Shown here: positions 42,974-51,585 of the stretch, in pieces
How the letters are laid out: each line of letters begins with the position of its first letter
Position numbering within the stretch: position 1 is the stretch's first letter
NCBI GenBank assembly: GCA_027451825.1
Contig: DAIDHZ010000013.1
Span: forward strand, 1-51,585
Direction of reading: 5' to 3'
Origin: Chlamydiota bacterium
Lineage (GTDB): Bacteria > Chlamydiota > Chlamydiia > Chlamydiales > SM23-39
Length of the DNA stretch: 51,585 nt
Notes under the pieces: model-generated
What the model saw: the letters and a program-made list of their open reading frames with translations, nothing else
Databases searched by the model: none
What the model was told of the DNA's origin: nothing
Position numbers and translations under genes: made by a program

Positions 42974-45760
42974 ATGATACAAGAAATCTTTCGAAAAGTT
43001 TTTGGAATTTATTCCGGAGAAGGAATTAATGCTCTCAGATTTGCAAGACTTGCAATGTTCTGGGCCTTCGGAAGTTCTTGCCTGGACACTCTTTCCGACG
43101 GTCTTTTTATTGAAAGGATCGGAGCTGAATTTTTACCAAGAGTCTATCTTGCAATTGCTATCGGCTTAATCGGCGTCTCCTCTCTCATTCTAGGAGCTCT
43201 TAAGATCACGAACCCTTATCGCATCCTCACGATTGCTCTCAGCACCGGCATCGCCGTCTGCCTAGGGACCGCTCTCATTATCAGCAATTCTCCCCCCTTT
43301 TGGTTTTGGTACGCCTTAAAAATCATTGCCAAAATGTTTTTTTCAGTCATGCTAGCCATCTCCTGGACATTTACCGACCAATACCACGATCTTCAAGATG
43401 CAAAAAGAGTTTATGCTTTATATGGGGGTGCTTACTTTTTCGGCACCATCCTCTCCGGCCTTGCCATCAGTCAATTTTTAGATGTTCTTGGCTTTTCCGC
43501 CCTTCTCTATGGCGCTGCAATCTCGCTCATGCTCGGACTTGCAGAAGCAAAACGAATCGCAACCAAAAGCAAAGCTATCCATGACGACAGTACTGAAGGA
43601 ATTTTTTCCACAAGCAAAGAATCCTTCATCACGATTTGCAAACAAATTCTTCAATCGCGCTTTCTCATCGCTCTTCTCTTATTCAGTCTCTTTATTCAAG
43701 TTCTCATCACTGTGACAGAATTTAATTACATGGAGGTTTTTGGAAAAGCCTTTGCGAGCAATACACCTTCAGACGAAAGCAAACTTTCCGAATTTTTAGG
43801 AAAATGCAGAGCCATTGTCTCTTGTTTTAATATCTTCATCGGAGTCTTTTTTTATAACCGCTTTGTAAGACGTATTGGCATCAACAAAATCGTCTTGATC
43901 ACTCCTCTTGCTTTCTTTGCGGTCTACTCCTTTTGGATTTTCCAAAACAACACGGCGCTTGCGATCCTAGGACTCATTGCCATTGAAGGAATTTTATTTA
44001 CATTTCATGACAATAGCTCTCACCTTCTTGTGAATGCGGTCCCCTCAAAAATCAAATCCAAGGTGCGGATTGTCAATGATTCTTTTTTTGAACCTATCGG
44101 GATGGCCTTCAGCTCTCTTCTTCTTTTTTCTTTTCATTCAGAAAGCAGGATCTTAGGATTCATATTAACTCTATTCGCCCTGACACTTGCTCTCACTATC
44201 TATTCATCTTATTCAGAAGCGATCTTAAGCAATTTAAAAGAAAATGCTCTCCATTTTGAAAAAAAACTCAAAAGCTGGATCGCTTCGATGAGCAAACGCG
44301 ATCAAAAAGAGGCTAGAGAAACAATCTTCCAAGCCCTCCAATCGCCTCGAGAAGAAATGCAAATTCTTGCCGCAAAAACTCTTTTAGAACTTGGCAGTAT
44401 AGAAACTCTCAGCAGCATCCTCAAAATCGCACAAAAATTCGGAACTCTCGCCAAAATTCAACTCATGAAACTTTTGGAAAATACTCCGTTCAGTAGCCAT
44501 CCAATCGTGATTGAAACAATCGATCTATGGGGCCAAGAAAACACATCTACGGAGCTCTCGAAACATGCCAATTTTTATCTCGCGAAGAAAGGGCTTTTAC
44601 ATCCGGAAAAAATAGAAAATGATCTCGATCATCCCGATTTATTACTGAGAGGAGCCGCGATCTTAACTCTCAAAAAAACCCTCGCCCATCAATCTTTAGA
44701 AACTGCAGCCCTCAACAGAACAATCGCTGCTAAAAAACTGGATTTGATGCTCAAATCCAACCGAATCGATGAGATCAGCATGGCTCTTGATATTCTCGCT
44801 GAAGAAATGAGTCATGATACGATCGAAAAAGCGATCCCCTTCTTAAGCCATGACGCTATCTTAGTCAAAAGATCTGCAGCAAAAGCAATTGCAAAACTTG
44901 CATCCAAAGATTTAAGCCGCTACGCACCTCGTTTCATCGAAGAAATGGAAAACACCCGAGATAACTTCTTTCGAATCTCTCTCATTGATGCCATTGGAAA
45001 AATCTCCGATTCTACAACAATCAAAGACCTTCTTTTAGCAAGCGTTCATTTCCGCCCGACAGAGAGAAGAAAAACAGAAGAAATCATCATTTCCATGGGA
45101 CTGAAAATCGTCCCTTTACTTCTTTCTCTTTCCAAAGACATCTCTTTGCCGGAAAGAGCTCGCATTTTAGCTGGAAAAATTTTAGGAAGACTTGCCCCTG
45201 CACAGCTCACAACCAATCTTTTCGATATTCTCGATATCGAAATCGATCGAGCCTATTTCTACTTTTATTTTGCCCACACAATCCAAAAACAATACCCTCT
45301 TTACGATCTGTCAATGCTTCAAAGCGCTCTTCTCTCAGGCTATCAATCTGTGATTGATTTTATTATCCACTTACTCGGAGCTGCCGGATCTTTGGAAGAC
45401 CCGGATCTTCTTGTTCGCGCGCTTCGAAGCCGCAATGCCAAAATCCACTCTCACGCCGTTGAAAGCTTGGAAAAAACTTGCAACACCAAACTCTTTAAAC
45501 TCATTGCTCCTCTCATCGATGATTTACCCATCGAGGAAAAAATGAAAGCCTGCCTCGATTGGCAGGGGAATTCTCCCAAACTCACACTTTCAGAATTACT
45601 CAACAAACTTGATGATTCCCCCCTTCTTTTTGATAAAATTGTAGCTGTCCGATTAAAAACAAAATTGCAAATGCCAAATTGGAGACAAGACCTAAGAGAA
45701 CTGATGAAAAACTCCGATGAAACATTGCATAAGTATGCATATGAGTTGTTAGAAACATGA
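42974..45760 (+). CDS. ATP/ADP-translocase-like carrier fused to HEAT repeats
   Basis: 928 residues from the ATG at 42974, which gives MIQEIFRKVFGIYSGEGINAL; an ATG at 42926 is the alternative. The first 430 residues hold about 12 membrane segments of the nucleotide-transporter (NTT/Tlc) type, with WTFTDQYHDLQDAKRVYALYGGAYFFGTILSG as a key stretch. From about residue 445 the protein is a solenoid of HEAT-like repeats (LAAKTLLELGSIETL, RSAAKAIAKLASKDL, RARILAGKILGRLAP, SHAVESLEKTC). Fusions of such carriers with HEAT repeats and a cyclic-nucleotide-binding domain are known; here the latter is the next gene. Whether it moves nucleotides is unknown. Overlaps the next gene by four bases. Confidence 0.8.
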   Translation: MIQEIFRKVFGIYSGEGINALRFARLAMFWAFGSSCLDTLSDGLFIERIGAEFLPRVYLAIAIGLIGVSSLILGALKITNPYRILTIALSTGIAVCLGTALIISNSPPFWFWYALKIIAKMFFSVMLAISWTFTDQYHDLQDAKRVYALYGGAYFFGTILSGLAISQFLDVLGFSALLYGAAISLMLGLAEAKRIATKSKAIHDDSTEGIFSTSKESFITICKQILQSRFLIALLLFSLFIQVLITVTEFNYMEVFGKAFASNTPSDESKLSEFLGKCRAIVSCFNIFIGVFFYNRFVRRIGINKIVLITPLAFFAVYSFWIFQNNTALAILGLIAIEGILFTFHDNSSHLLVNAVPSKIKSKVRIVNDSFFEPIGMAFSSLLLFSFHSESRILGFILTLFALTLALTIYSSYSEAILSNLKENALHFEKKLKSWIASMSKRDQKEARETIFQALQSPREEMQILAAKTLLELGSIETLSSILKIAQKFGTLAKIQLMKLLENTPFSSHPIVIETIDLWGQENTSTELSKHANFYLAKKGLLHPEKIENDLDHPDLLLRGAAILTLKKTLAHQSLETAALNRTIAAKKLDLMLKSNRIDEISMALDILAEEMSHDTIEKAIPFLSHDAILVKRSAAKAIAKLASKDLSRYAPRFIEEMENTRDNFFRISLIDAIGKISDSTTIKDLLLASVHFRPTERRKTEEIIISMGLKIVPLLLSLSKDISLPERARILAGKILGRLAPAQLTTNLFDILDIEIDRAYFYFYFAHTIQKQYPLYDLSMLQSALLSGYQSVIDFIIHLLGAAGSLEDPDLLVRALRSRNAKIHSHAVESLEKTCNTKLFKLIAPLIDDLPIEEKMKACLDWQGNSPKLTLSELLNKLDDSPLLFDKIVAVRLKTKLQMPNWRQDLRELMKNSDETLHKYAYELLET

Positions 45761-46194
45761 AAAGCCTCATTGAAAAAGCCTTTTTTTTAAAAAAAATCAC
45801 GCTCTTTAGTGAGCTTGAACTCGAACTGCTTCTTGCGATTGCAGAAAAGCTCCATGATGATGATTACGATGCCAATGAAAAAGTCTTCTCAGCTAAACAA
45901 GTTGCAAACAGAATCTACTTTATCTTCGAAGGAGCTGTTCAAATTTTTGATGAAAAAAATAAACTTCTTTCCGAGCTCCATAGCGGAGAGTATTTTGGAG
46001 ACGAATCTCTCTTCAATGAAGAGCCAAGAGCCTATTCAGCTACTTGCAAAACGGATGCCCTTCTTTTTACTCTCTCAAGAAGCCACCTCCTCTCGATTAT
46101 TTCTGAATGCCCGTCCATCGCGATTTCTCTTTTACATACATATTCTCAAAAACTGGTCTGCAGGTTTTATCCAAAGGAACATCCTCGGCCATGA
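45757..46194 (+). CDS. Cyclic-nucleotide-binding-domain protein
   Basis: 145 residues, one CAP-family effector domain. FFLKKITLFSELELELLLAIAEKL opens the domain, followed by EKVFSAKQVANRIYFIFEGAVQIFDEKN, LHSGEYFGDESLFNEEPRAYSATCKTDALLFTLSRSHLLSII. There is no DNA-binding domain. The phosphate-binding cassette reads FGDESLFNEEPRAYSA; the Arg is present, so cNMP binding is possible. Both ends overlap neighbours by four bases (ATGA), so it is made in step with the carrier and the HAMP protein and probably acts on one of them. Confidence 0.88.
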   Translation: MKSLIEKAFFLKKITLFSELELELLLAIAEKLHDDDYDANEKVFSAKQVANRIYFIFEGAVQIFDEKNKLLSELHSGEYFGDESLFNEEPRAYSATCKTDALLFTLSRSHLLSIISECPSIAISLLHTYSQKLVCRFYPKEHPRP

Positions 46195-47201
46195 AAATCA
46201 GAACAAGGCTTCTTCTCTTCCTCCTTCCAACCCTCACTTTAGGCATTACGCTCATTGCCACTCTCATGGCCTATAACTGGTATCATTTCATCGAAAACAT
46301 GCCGTCTGATCCTTCACTCTTACAAATGCAAGAAAAACTCAATCACAATCTGCTTGTTGTATTTTTAGGAGCATCTCTTACGATCTTCATCATGCTGGCA
46401 ACTCTTTTTATCATCGCCAATAAAATTTCTCATCCCATCCAAAAATTGAATAATTCTGCTCTAGGGATTGCCGCAGGAGATTATCAAGAACCGATCACGA
46501 TAGAGGGTCCCAAGGAAATTACTGAACTTGCGAACACTCTTAACATTATGAGAGAGTGTCTTTTAGAAAACATCAACCGTCTCAAAGAAAATTCTCGCCT
46601 TAGAGAAAAAATGTATGGAGAATATGAGTGCTCCATCTTGCTACAGCACCTTATGCTGCAAAAAAATATCGATGATTGCAGATCAGATGCCGTTGCCATT
46701 AAATCGATTTCTTTTTTCTCCGAAAATCCAAGAGGAATCCTTCTTTCCTTACCTAAAAAAAACCATCCTGATCGCTTCGATTTATATCTCACGGAAGCAT
46801 CCAGTCAAGGATTTGAAGGAATGTATCAGCTTCTTTCACAAAATAAAAACATCGATGCCACGCACCTCTTTTTCGATCGTTCCGAGAGCATCCTTCATGT
46901 GAAGGAAAAATCATGCCTTCCTTTTGTGTGGTCGCTCAATAAAAAACAACTTCTTCCTCTCACAGGCTCCCAAATAGAAGTAGAGCCGGGAGATCTCTTT
47001 TTCATTTACAATCAAGGATTTTTCAATACTTACAAAAATCCTCAGCAAATGAGTCAGTTTTTATCCAGGTCTCTCAAAATCTTTGCTCAAGATGGTCTTG
47101 AAACAATGACGCGCATGCTTCAAAAAGAAATTGCCTTTTCTCTAAAACGAAAAGAACTCAGCGAAGATATCCATCTCATCTGCTTCCAAATCCTTTCCTG
47201 A
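46191..47201 (+). CDS. HAMP-domain protein with degenerate PP2C (RsbU-like) domain
   Basis: 336 residues. Two membrane segments (7-28 and 56-77) frame a short periplasmic loop; a HAMP domain follows (ANKISHPIQKLNNSALGIAAGDY, 78-130). The C-terminal part follows the SpoIIE/RsbU fold, but the metal-binding residues are lost: the usual D-x-S-G-x-G site reads YLTEASSQGFEG, and the usual pGD..YTDG near the end reads EPGDLFFIYNQGFF. It is therefore probably a pseudo-phosphatase. In Chlamydia, RsbU-type proteins work in a partner-switching system. Here it is the last gene of a coupled trio with the cNMP-binding protein and the HEAT carrier. Start ATG overlaps the previous stop. Confidence 0.75.
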   Translation: MKIRTRLLLFLLPTLTLGITLIATLMAYNWYHFIENMPSDPSLLQMQEKLNHNLLVVFLGASLTIFIMLATLFIIANKISHPIQKLNNSALGIAAGDYQEPITIEGPKEITELANTLNIMRECLLENINRLKENSRLREKMYGEYECSILLQHLMLQKNIDDCRSDAVAIKSISFFSENPRGILLSLPKKNHPDRFDLYLTEASSQGFEGMYQLLSQNKNIDATHLFFDRSESILHVKEKSCLPFVWSLNKKQLLPLTGSQIEVEPGDLFFIYNQGFFNTYKNPQQMSQFLSRSLKIFAQDGLETMTRMLQKEIAFSLKRKELSEDIHLICFQILS

Positions 47202-47262
47202 CTTTCTTTATCGCCAAAAAATAATTTTAAAATATAATAGCATACAAGCGGGAGATCTATTC

Positions 47263-48345
47263 ATGCACTTGACATTGGCATTTATGAGAACCTTATTCAT
47301 GGTTCTTAGCATTCTTTTCATGATTACATACATGATTTCTGGACCTGAAGGCTATACCTTGGCCAAATTAGGATTAGGGATTCTATTAGGAGTTATACTA
47401 GGCAGCCTTCTCATTGGCTTTGACATCTTATTTCGCAGGTTCAATCTTCGAGCCTTCAACATTGCTCTTTTAGGACTTTTTTTTGGCTATCTCATGGGAC
47501 AAGCACTGGTACTTGTTCTCAACGCCGTTCTCGATATTAGCGCAGCCTCCATCCACATCAACAAGCAACTTCTTGAAGTCATCAAAATCTCTCTTTTCCT
47601 TTTCGGTCTTTATCTTGGAACCTTAATGACCTTAAAAGCTTCCGATGAAATCTATGTGAATATTCCTTTTATCAAATTCTCTCCGACCGCCAATAAAAAG
47701 AAAGATCTTCTTCTCGACAGCTCTGTTTTAGCCGATGCTCGCATTATCGATATGGCAGGTTCCGGAATCTTAGATAATCACATCATTATCCCTCGATTTT
47801 TAATCAAAGAACTCTATGCGCAAATCGAACTTCCTGATGAAATGTCCCGTACAAAAGCAAAACGAGCTTTGGATGTCATTAAAAAATTAGAAGCCCTTCC
47901 AAACTTAGAACTAAAATACAACGATACCGATTTCCCTGAAATCAAAGATCCCATGAGTAAAATGATCCGTTTAGCCAGACTTCTCGACGCAAATATCATG
48001 ACAGCAGATATTAGCCGCGTTCAAATTGCAAGCATTGAGGGAATCAAGATTATCAATATTCATGTTCTTTCCAATGCATTAAAACCCTTGATGCAAGCAG
48101 GGGAACAGATTAAAATCAAAATCCAGCGCTACGGAAAAGAGCCGAGACAAGGAATCGGCTATTTAGATGACGGAACCATGGTCGTCGTCAACGGCGGCGG
48201 ACAGTTCATTGGAGAAGTGATCGATGCGCAAGTGCTTTCAGTCAAGCATACAACATCAGGCCGCATGATCTTTTGCAATGCAATGAATGCCGATGAAAAA
48301 TATCCGACCCATTATGAACATGATGATGATGAAAACGAACAATGA
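47263..48345 (+). CDS. Membrane PIN-TRAM domain protein (YacL family)
   Basis: 360 residues. Four membrane segments occupy the first 130 residues. A PIN nuclease domain follows, starting LLLDSSVLADARIIDMAGSGILDNHIIIPRFLIKELY, with further acidic residues and NIMTADISRVQIASIEGI. A TRAM domain ends the protein (KIKIQRYGKEPRQGIGYLDDGTMVVVNGG..IGEVIDAQVLSV). This is the YacL arrangement; family members are thought to be RNases. A TATAAT at 47233 and GGGAG before the ATG indicate its own promoter. It overlaps acpS by four bases. Confidence 0.9.
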   Translation: MHLTLAFMRTLFMVLSILFMITYMISGPEGYTLAKLGLGILLGVILGSLLIGFDILFRRFNLRAFNIALLGLFFGYLMGQALVLVLNAVLDISAASIHINKQLLEVIKISLFLFGLYLGTLMTLKASDEIYVNIPFIKFSPTANKKKDLLLDSSVLADARIIDMAGSGILDNHIIIPRFLIKELYAQIELPDEMSRTKAKRALDVIKKLEALPNLELKYNDTDFPEIKDPMSKMIRLARLLDANIMTADISRVQIASIEGIKIINIHVLSNALKPLMQAGEQIKIKIQRYGKEPRQGIGYLDDGTMVVVNGGGQFIGEVIDAQVLSVKHTTSGRMIFCNAMNADEKYPTHYEHDDDENEQ

Positions 48346-48716
48346 TTTTAGGACTCGGCAGCGACATTCTTGAAATAGAAAGAATCCGTGGAAGCATCGA
48401 AAGACACGGCCTTCACTTTTTAAACCGACTCTTTTCACAAAGAGAGCAAGATTATTGTTACCGATTTCAAGACCCATCACCCCATTTTGCAGGTCGTTTT
48501 TGTGCAAAGGAAGCGATTGCCAAAGCATTAGGAACGGGATTTGGAGCTCATCTATCTTGGCTAGATATTGAAATTCTCAATGACGAACATGGAAAGCCCC
48601 TTGTCTTTTTTTCAACACCCATTCAAGAAAAGTACAAATCTCCAACTTTTTTAATCACAATCAGCCACTGCACCACCTATGCAACGGCAACTGCCATTTG
48701 GATTAATAGGGATTAA
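48342..48716 (+). CDS. acpS: Holo-(acyl-carrier-protein) synthase
   Basis: 124 residues. It transfers 4'-phosphopantetheine from CoA to ACP. The magnesium site LGLGSDILEIERI and the CoA-binding FAGRFCAKEAIAKALGTGF are intact, as is the closing ITISHCTTYATATAIW. Starts in the stop of the PIN-TRAM gene (ATGA overlap). The end overlaps the convergent gene by four bases. Confidence 0.95.
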   Translation: MILGLGSDILEIERIRGSIERHGLHFLNRLFSQREQDYCYRFQDPSPHFAGRFCAKEAIAKALGTGFGAHLSWLDIEILNDEHGKPLVFFSTPIQEKYKSPTFLITISHCTTYATATAIWINRD

Positions 48717-49498
48717 GAAATGTTCGGAATTTGACTCGCCTTTTGTCTATAATCCACTTTTCGAAGTATACCAAGAGGAGGGTCTACTTCTACATAAAAG
48801 CGGAGAAGTATGTTCTCAACCACTGCGCTTACTGCCATAAGAAATACCCCTCCGGCACAGACAGAAGCTCCAATTTTATAATACCCTTCCCTAATTGGAA
48901 ATAATGCGCCGAATGCTAATAGACCAAGTCCTGATCCCCCACAAGCACCACAAAATGTACTATCTATAGAAAAACATGGAAAAGCCCTCTGTAACCAATC
49001 CATTCTTTTATAATGTCGTTTGTACTCAGCTAATTTAGATTTTATATCAGACCTCAAATTACATTCTCTTTCCCCATTTTTAGAAGGAGGAGTCATCACA
49101 CAAAGAGAATGGCTCGGATAAATTACCATTGAAGACGACCGGACTTCATTACTTATCATGCGACCTAATTCCAATAATTCTGGATCCGTTAGGTTTCGAC
49201 TCTGTGGATTGTATGATCTTAAGAGCGGCCGGACCATAGGTACTGCATTCTCAGCAGAGCCATGCCATAAGAGCTTCACCTTCGAAGTTGAAGGTATGGA
49301 AGGACAAATTCTTTGTGCTTCCTTTTTGAAGTGACGTTCCATATATATTGCAAAAGGATCGTTTCCTTGAGGCTGAAGAGCATAGAATGCAATAGTCCCT
49401 TGATCGCCTGGCGGAAGAAAATCCACAACTGTTTTAAAAACAGAATAGCTACTAAAACAAGGAGGCACAGAACTCATTTGAGAAACTGTTACTGACAT
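48713..49498 (-). CDS. Hypothetical protein with paired C-terminal hydrophobic segments (Inc-like)
   Basis: 261 residues from the ATG at 49498, with AAAGGA six bases upstream; an ATG two codons earlier touches that site. The long N-terminal part is polar with several Cys. Near the C-terminus two hydrophobic segments (CGGSGLGLLAFGALFPI and IGASVCAGGVFLMAVSAVV) are separated by about 10 residues, the bilobed pattern of chlamydial inclusion-membrane proteins. In Inc proteins the pair is usually nearer the N-terminus, so the assignment is tentative. No enzymatic motif seen. Confidence 0.55.
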   Translation of the reverse strand: MSVTVSQMSSVPPCFSSYSVFKTVVDFLPPGDQGTIAFYALQPQGNDPFAIYMERHFKKEAQRICPSIPSTSKVKLLWHGSAENAVPMVRPLLRSYNPQSRNLTDPELLELGRMISNEVRSSSMVIYPSHSLCVMTPPSKNGERECNLRSDIKSKLAEYKRHYKRMDWLQRAFPCFSIDSTFCGACGGSGLGLLAFGALFPIREGYYKIGASVCAGGVFLMAVSAVVENILLRFYVEVDPPLGILRKVDYRQKASQIPNIS

Positions 49499-49587
49499 AC
49501 ACATTCCTTTCTTTTATAAAGAAATTATAAGGCAAAATCCAATAACTCTCATTAGAATAATATAAAAATGTCTTGTACAGAGAACTC

Positions 49588-50391
49588 TCAAAGAGAAAAA
49601 GGAAGTAAGTAGCTGACCATGAATGTATTAACATTTTCAGGGGCAGATTTAGCAAGGACTCTACGAATGTATTCAAACCGAAGAGTTCCCCAGACATCTA
49701 AGCTACGCCCATAACGGATTCCGAGATCGATCGCTTTTTCTCGGATCTTCGCATATCCAAAGAAATGATCAATATCGACATGAATCCTACGACCATATCC
49801 ATTGATTCCTTCTGCGTATAAAGCCCATTTATGCCGATCTTCAATATTGGTCTCTATTGATACAATCCCACGAACCCAAGGAGAGCCCCGATTCGCATGA
49901 CCAATGGCCCCAAACCCCCAAAAACGAAAAAGCCAACTATTAGAAGCTTCCAACTCTTTCCCTAAAGCAAAATTGAGCTCAAAATCCAAAACAGCATGGG
50001 ATGGGCAGCTAATATCCTTTAAACTTCTTGTCGAAGTAATTCGAGTGCTAAAACCAGAAACTAGGCTGACTGGATCTCCCACAATATCATCCAACCATAG
50101 ATAACGAGCTTGAAGTGCAAAGGTGCGGAAATTAAAAGACATTTTAGTCGTATCTGCAAACTGCATATCCGCATCAAGGCTCCAAACGGGCGATGGAGAA
50201 AAATCAAGTCCTAAATAAATGAGATGCGCCTGAAAAATTTCATCCAATGGTGGAATTGCATTTTGAAAGGAGTGAAATTGGCTGTAAGAATAGCGTCCTA
50301 AAAAATGAAACTCAAAAACATCTCCAAACCATGGCTGATGTTCAAGAGCGCATCCCAAAAAAGGAATTAAGGAAGCTAAAAAAATCCTCAT
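49588..50391 (-). CDS. Predicted outer-membrane beta-barrel protein
   Basis: 267 residues from the ATG at 50391, overlapping the trxB stop in ATGA. The signal peptide ([17 protein letters not shown]) has a Cys near its end that is only a weak lipobox. The rest alternates polar and aromatic residues ([55 protein letters not shown]) and ends in a terminal strand VSYLLPFSL, typical of an outer-membrane barrel recognised by BamA. Coupling with trxB is likely of convenience. No family recognised. Confidence 0.6.
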   Translation of the reverse strand: MRIFLASLIPFLGCALEHQPWFGDVFEFHFLGRYSYSQFHSFQNAIPPLDEIFQAHLIYLGLDFSPSPVWSLDADMQFADTTKMSFNFRTFALQARYLWLDDIVGDPVSLVSGFSTRITSTRSLKDISCPSHAVLDFELNFALGKELEASNSWLFRFWGFGAIGHANRGSPWVRGIVSIETNIEDRHKWALYAEGINGYGRRIHVDIDHFFGYAKIREKAIDLGIRYGRSLDVWGTLRFEYIRRVLAKSAPENVNTFMVSYLLPFSL

Positions 50392-51335
50392 TCTACACCT
50401 TGCATTGAGAGCCACTTTTCAGCATCCAAAGCAGCCATACACCCTGTCCCCGCCGCAGTGATTGCTTGACGATAGATCCAATCTTGCACATCTCCGGCAG
50501 CAAAAACGCCCTCCACGGAAGTATACGTTCCTTTAGAAACAAGCAAATAGCCTGCCTCATTGGTCTTTAATTGCCCTTTTAAAAAAGCTGTATTCGGCTG
50601 ATGACCAATTGCAAAGAAAACACCTCCGGCATCTTTTTCTTCGATTTGATTTGTTTCTAAATTCCGTAAAACGACTTTCCGAACCACCTGATCGCCGGAA
50701 ATCTTGTCAATGACAGAATTCCAAAGAATTTCAATTTTGGGATGATTCATCGCTCTTTCTGCCATAATTTTAGAAGCTCTTAATTCGCCTCTGCGATGAA
50801 CAATGAATACCTTTGAGCCATATTTTGTTAAAAAAACAGACTCTTCAACAGCACTATCGCCTCCTCCAATCACATAAAGAGGTCTATTTTTAAAAATAGG
50901 AGCTGCTCCATCGCAAACAGCACAAGCCGTCACCCCTTTTTGCCAAAATTCCCCATCGCGAGATCCCTCAATATCGAGTCTTTTTGCAGTGGCCCCTGTT
51001 GCAATAATGACCGCTTCAGCCTCTACGTGCGTACTCGATCCATAAATCTTAAAAGGCCTTGTTGATAAATCAACAGATTCCACATCTTCTGTCAAAATAC
51101 GAGTTCCAAAACGAAGAGCCTGCTCTCGAAAAGAAGACATCAAATCAGGACCTAAAATCCCCTCTGGAAATCCCGGATAATTTTCTACATCCGTCGTCGT
51201 CATGAGCTGCCCTCCGGAAGGCCCAGTCATAAACCCTTCAAAAATAAGAGGATTTAAATTTGCCCGCGCTGCATAGATAGCTGCAGTATAACCTGCAGGC
51301 CCAGACCCAATAATTACCAATTTTTCCCGCTTCAT
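50388..51335 (-). CDS. trxB: Thioredoxin reductase
   Basis: 315 residues. FAD-binding GSGPAG (10-15), the redox-active pair CAVC (Cys138 and Cys141), the NADPH-binding GGGDSAVEE near 157-165 and the C-terminal [28 protein letters not shown] are all intact. It reduces thioredoxin with NADPH. In Chlamydia trxB is near acpS, as here. An AAAAGATT-C-AATCTTTT palindrome upstream (51351-51367) could be an operator. Confidence 0.96.
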   Translation of the reverse strand: MKREKLVIIGSGPAGYTAAIYAARANLNPLIFEGFMTGPSGGQLMTTTDVENYPGFPEGILGPDLMSSFREQALRFGTRILTEDVESVDLSTRPFKIYGSSTHVEAEAVIIATGATAKRLDIEGSRDGEFWQKGVTACAVCDGAAPIFKNRPLYVIGGGDSAVEESVFLTKYGSKVFIVHRRGELRASKIMAERAMNHPKIEILWNSVIDKISGDQVVRKVVLRNLETNQIEEKDAGGVFFAIGHQPNTAFLKGQLKTNEAGYLLVSKGTYTSVEGVFAAGDVQDWIYRQAITAAGTGCMAALDAEKWLSMQGVE

Positions 51336-51513
51336 AAACCCTCAACATAAAAAAGATTCAATCTTTTCTAGTGTATCAAATGTTTTTTCTCAACAAGAAA
51401 AAAACAACTACCCATAAAGTTGAAGAATACCTCTCGTAATATACATTTTCGGTATATCCAAGAATCCGCAATGAAGATGCATAAATACTGAGATGTTTTT
51501 AAAAAAATGAGGG

Positions 51514-51585
51514 AATTGCAAAACTAACAAAAAGAGCATTTTTTCGGGGCGTTTTCCTGATTAGCGTTAGTCAGTGCCCCGAAAA
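51514..51585. repeat. Start of a palindromic element cut by the window end
   Basis: AATTGCAAAACT matches the terminal repeat of the palindrome at 26514. It is followed by a TTTTCGGGGC..GCCCCGAAAA hairpin at 51541-51585 and then the sequence ends. If it belongs to the same family, its second terminal repeat lies outside the window. A TTTTCGGTATA at 51446-51456, 58 bp upstream, is a possible fragment of the TATACCGAAA family. Confidence 0.5.

Noticed and set aside
1..51585. CRISPR arrays, tRNA or rRNA genes
   Set aside because: No regularly spaced direct repeats and no cloverleaf or rRNA-like conserved sequence were seen on reading; a covariance-model search would settle it.

Overview
The window is chromosomal DNA of a low-GC bacterium that most resembles a member of the Chlamydiota outside Chlamydiaceae (an 'environmental chlamydia'). 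This is inference from gene content and order. The order yicC - gmk - very short omega-like gene - metG contains the chlamydial gmk-small gene-metG arrangement, trxB lies close to acpS, and priA directly follows a conserved hypothetical gene. There is also a SET-domain protein, a SidE-phosphodiesterase-like protein, an ATP/ADP-translocase-like carrier with HEAT repeats, and a protein with the paired hydrophobic segments of inclusion-membrane proteins. No rRNA, tRNA or CRISPR array was recognised.

Layout. 1-5252: the 3' part of a large Rhs/YD-repeat gene whose C-terminal domain looks like an alpha/beta hydrolase, followed without a gap by three tandem paralogous lipoprotein genes (the middle one frameshifted), candidate immunity genes. 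5253-14278: prfC, a beta-barrel protein, a SET protein, an alpha/beta hydrolase, a trypsin-like protease, a toxin-antitoxin pair and a chimeric kinase/phosphatase remnant, interspersed with miniature inverted-repeat elements and gene debris. 14279-20147: S66 carboxypeptidase, DUF1937, menC, csaA, a membrane protein, an M48-like peptidase and guanine deaminase. 20149-26461: a palindromic element, a coupled SidE-PDE-like gene pair, a histidine phosphatase, an MFS exporter, a broken Mut7-C/CapA gene and a DUF72 gene. 26437-31912: two adjacent palindromic repeats, a hypothetical gene plus priA, and a higBA-type module with a frameshifted toxin. 31921-37420: metG, omega-like gene, gmk, yicC and a SulP transporter. 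37501-42008: lineage-specific genes including an ATAD3-like AAA+ protein with altered Walker B and a long helical protein that carries an in-frame 162-bp mobile-element insert. 42061-51335: proC, a three-gene coupled unit (carrier+HEAT / cyclic-nucleotide-binding domain / HAMP+degenerate PP2C), a PIN-TRAM protein, acpS, an Inc-like protein, a beta-barrel protein and trxB.

The strongest themes are (i) an Rhs-effector locus with amplified lipoprotein candidates for immunity, (ii) at least four unrelated families of small palindromic, transposon-like elements, one with a perfect 10-bp target duplication and one spliced in-frame into a protein gene, and (iii) regulatory enzymes whose catalytic residues are replaced (AAA+ Walker B, PP2C, histidine phosphatase). 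Several genes are broken by single-base changes in A-tracts, so sequencing error, slippage and true decay have to be separated.
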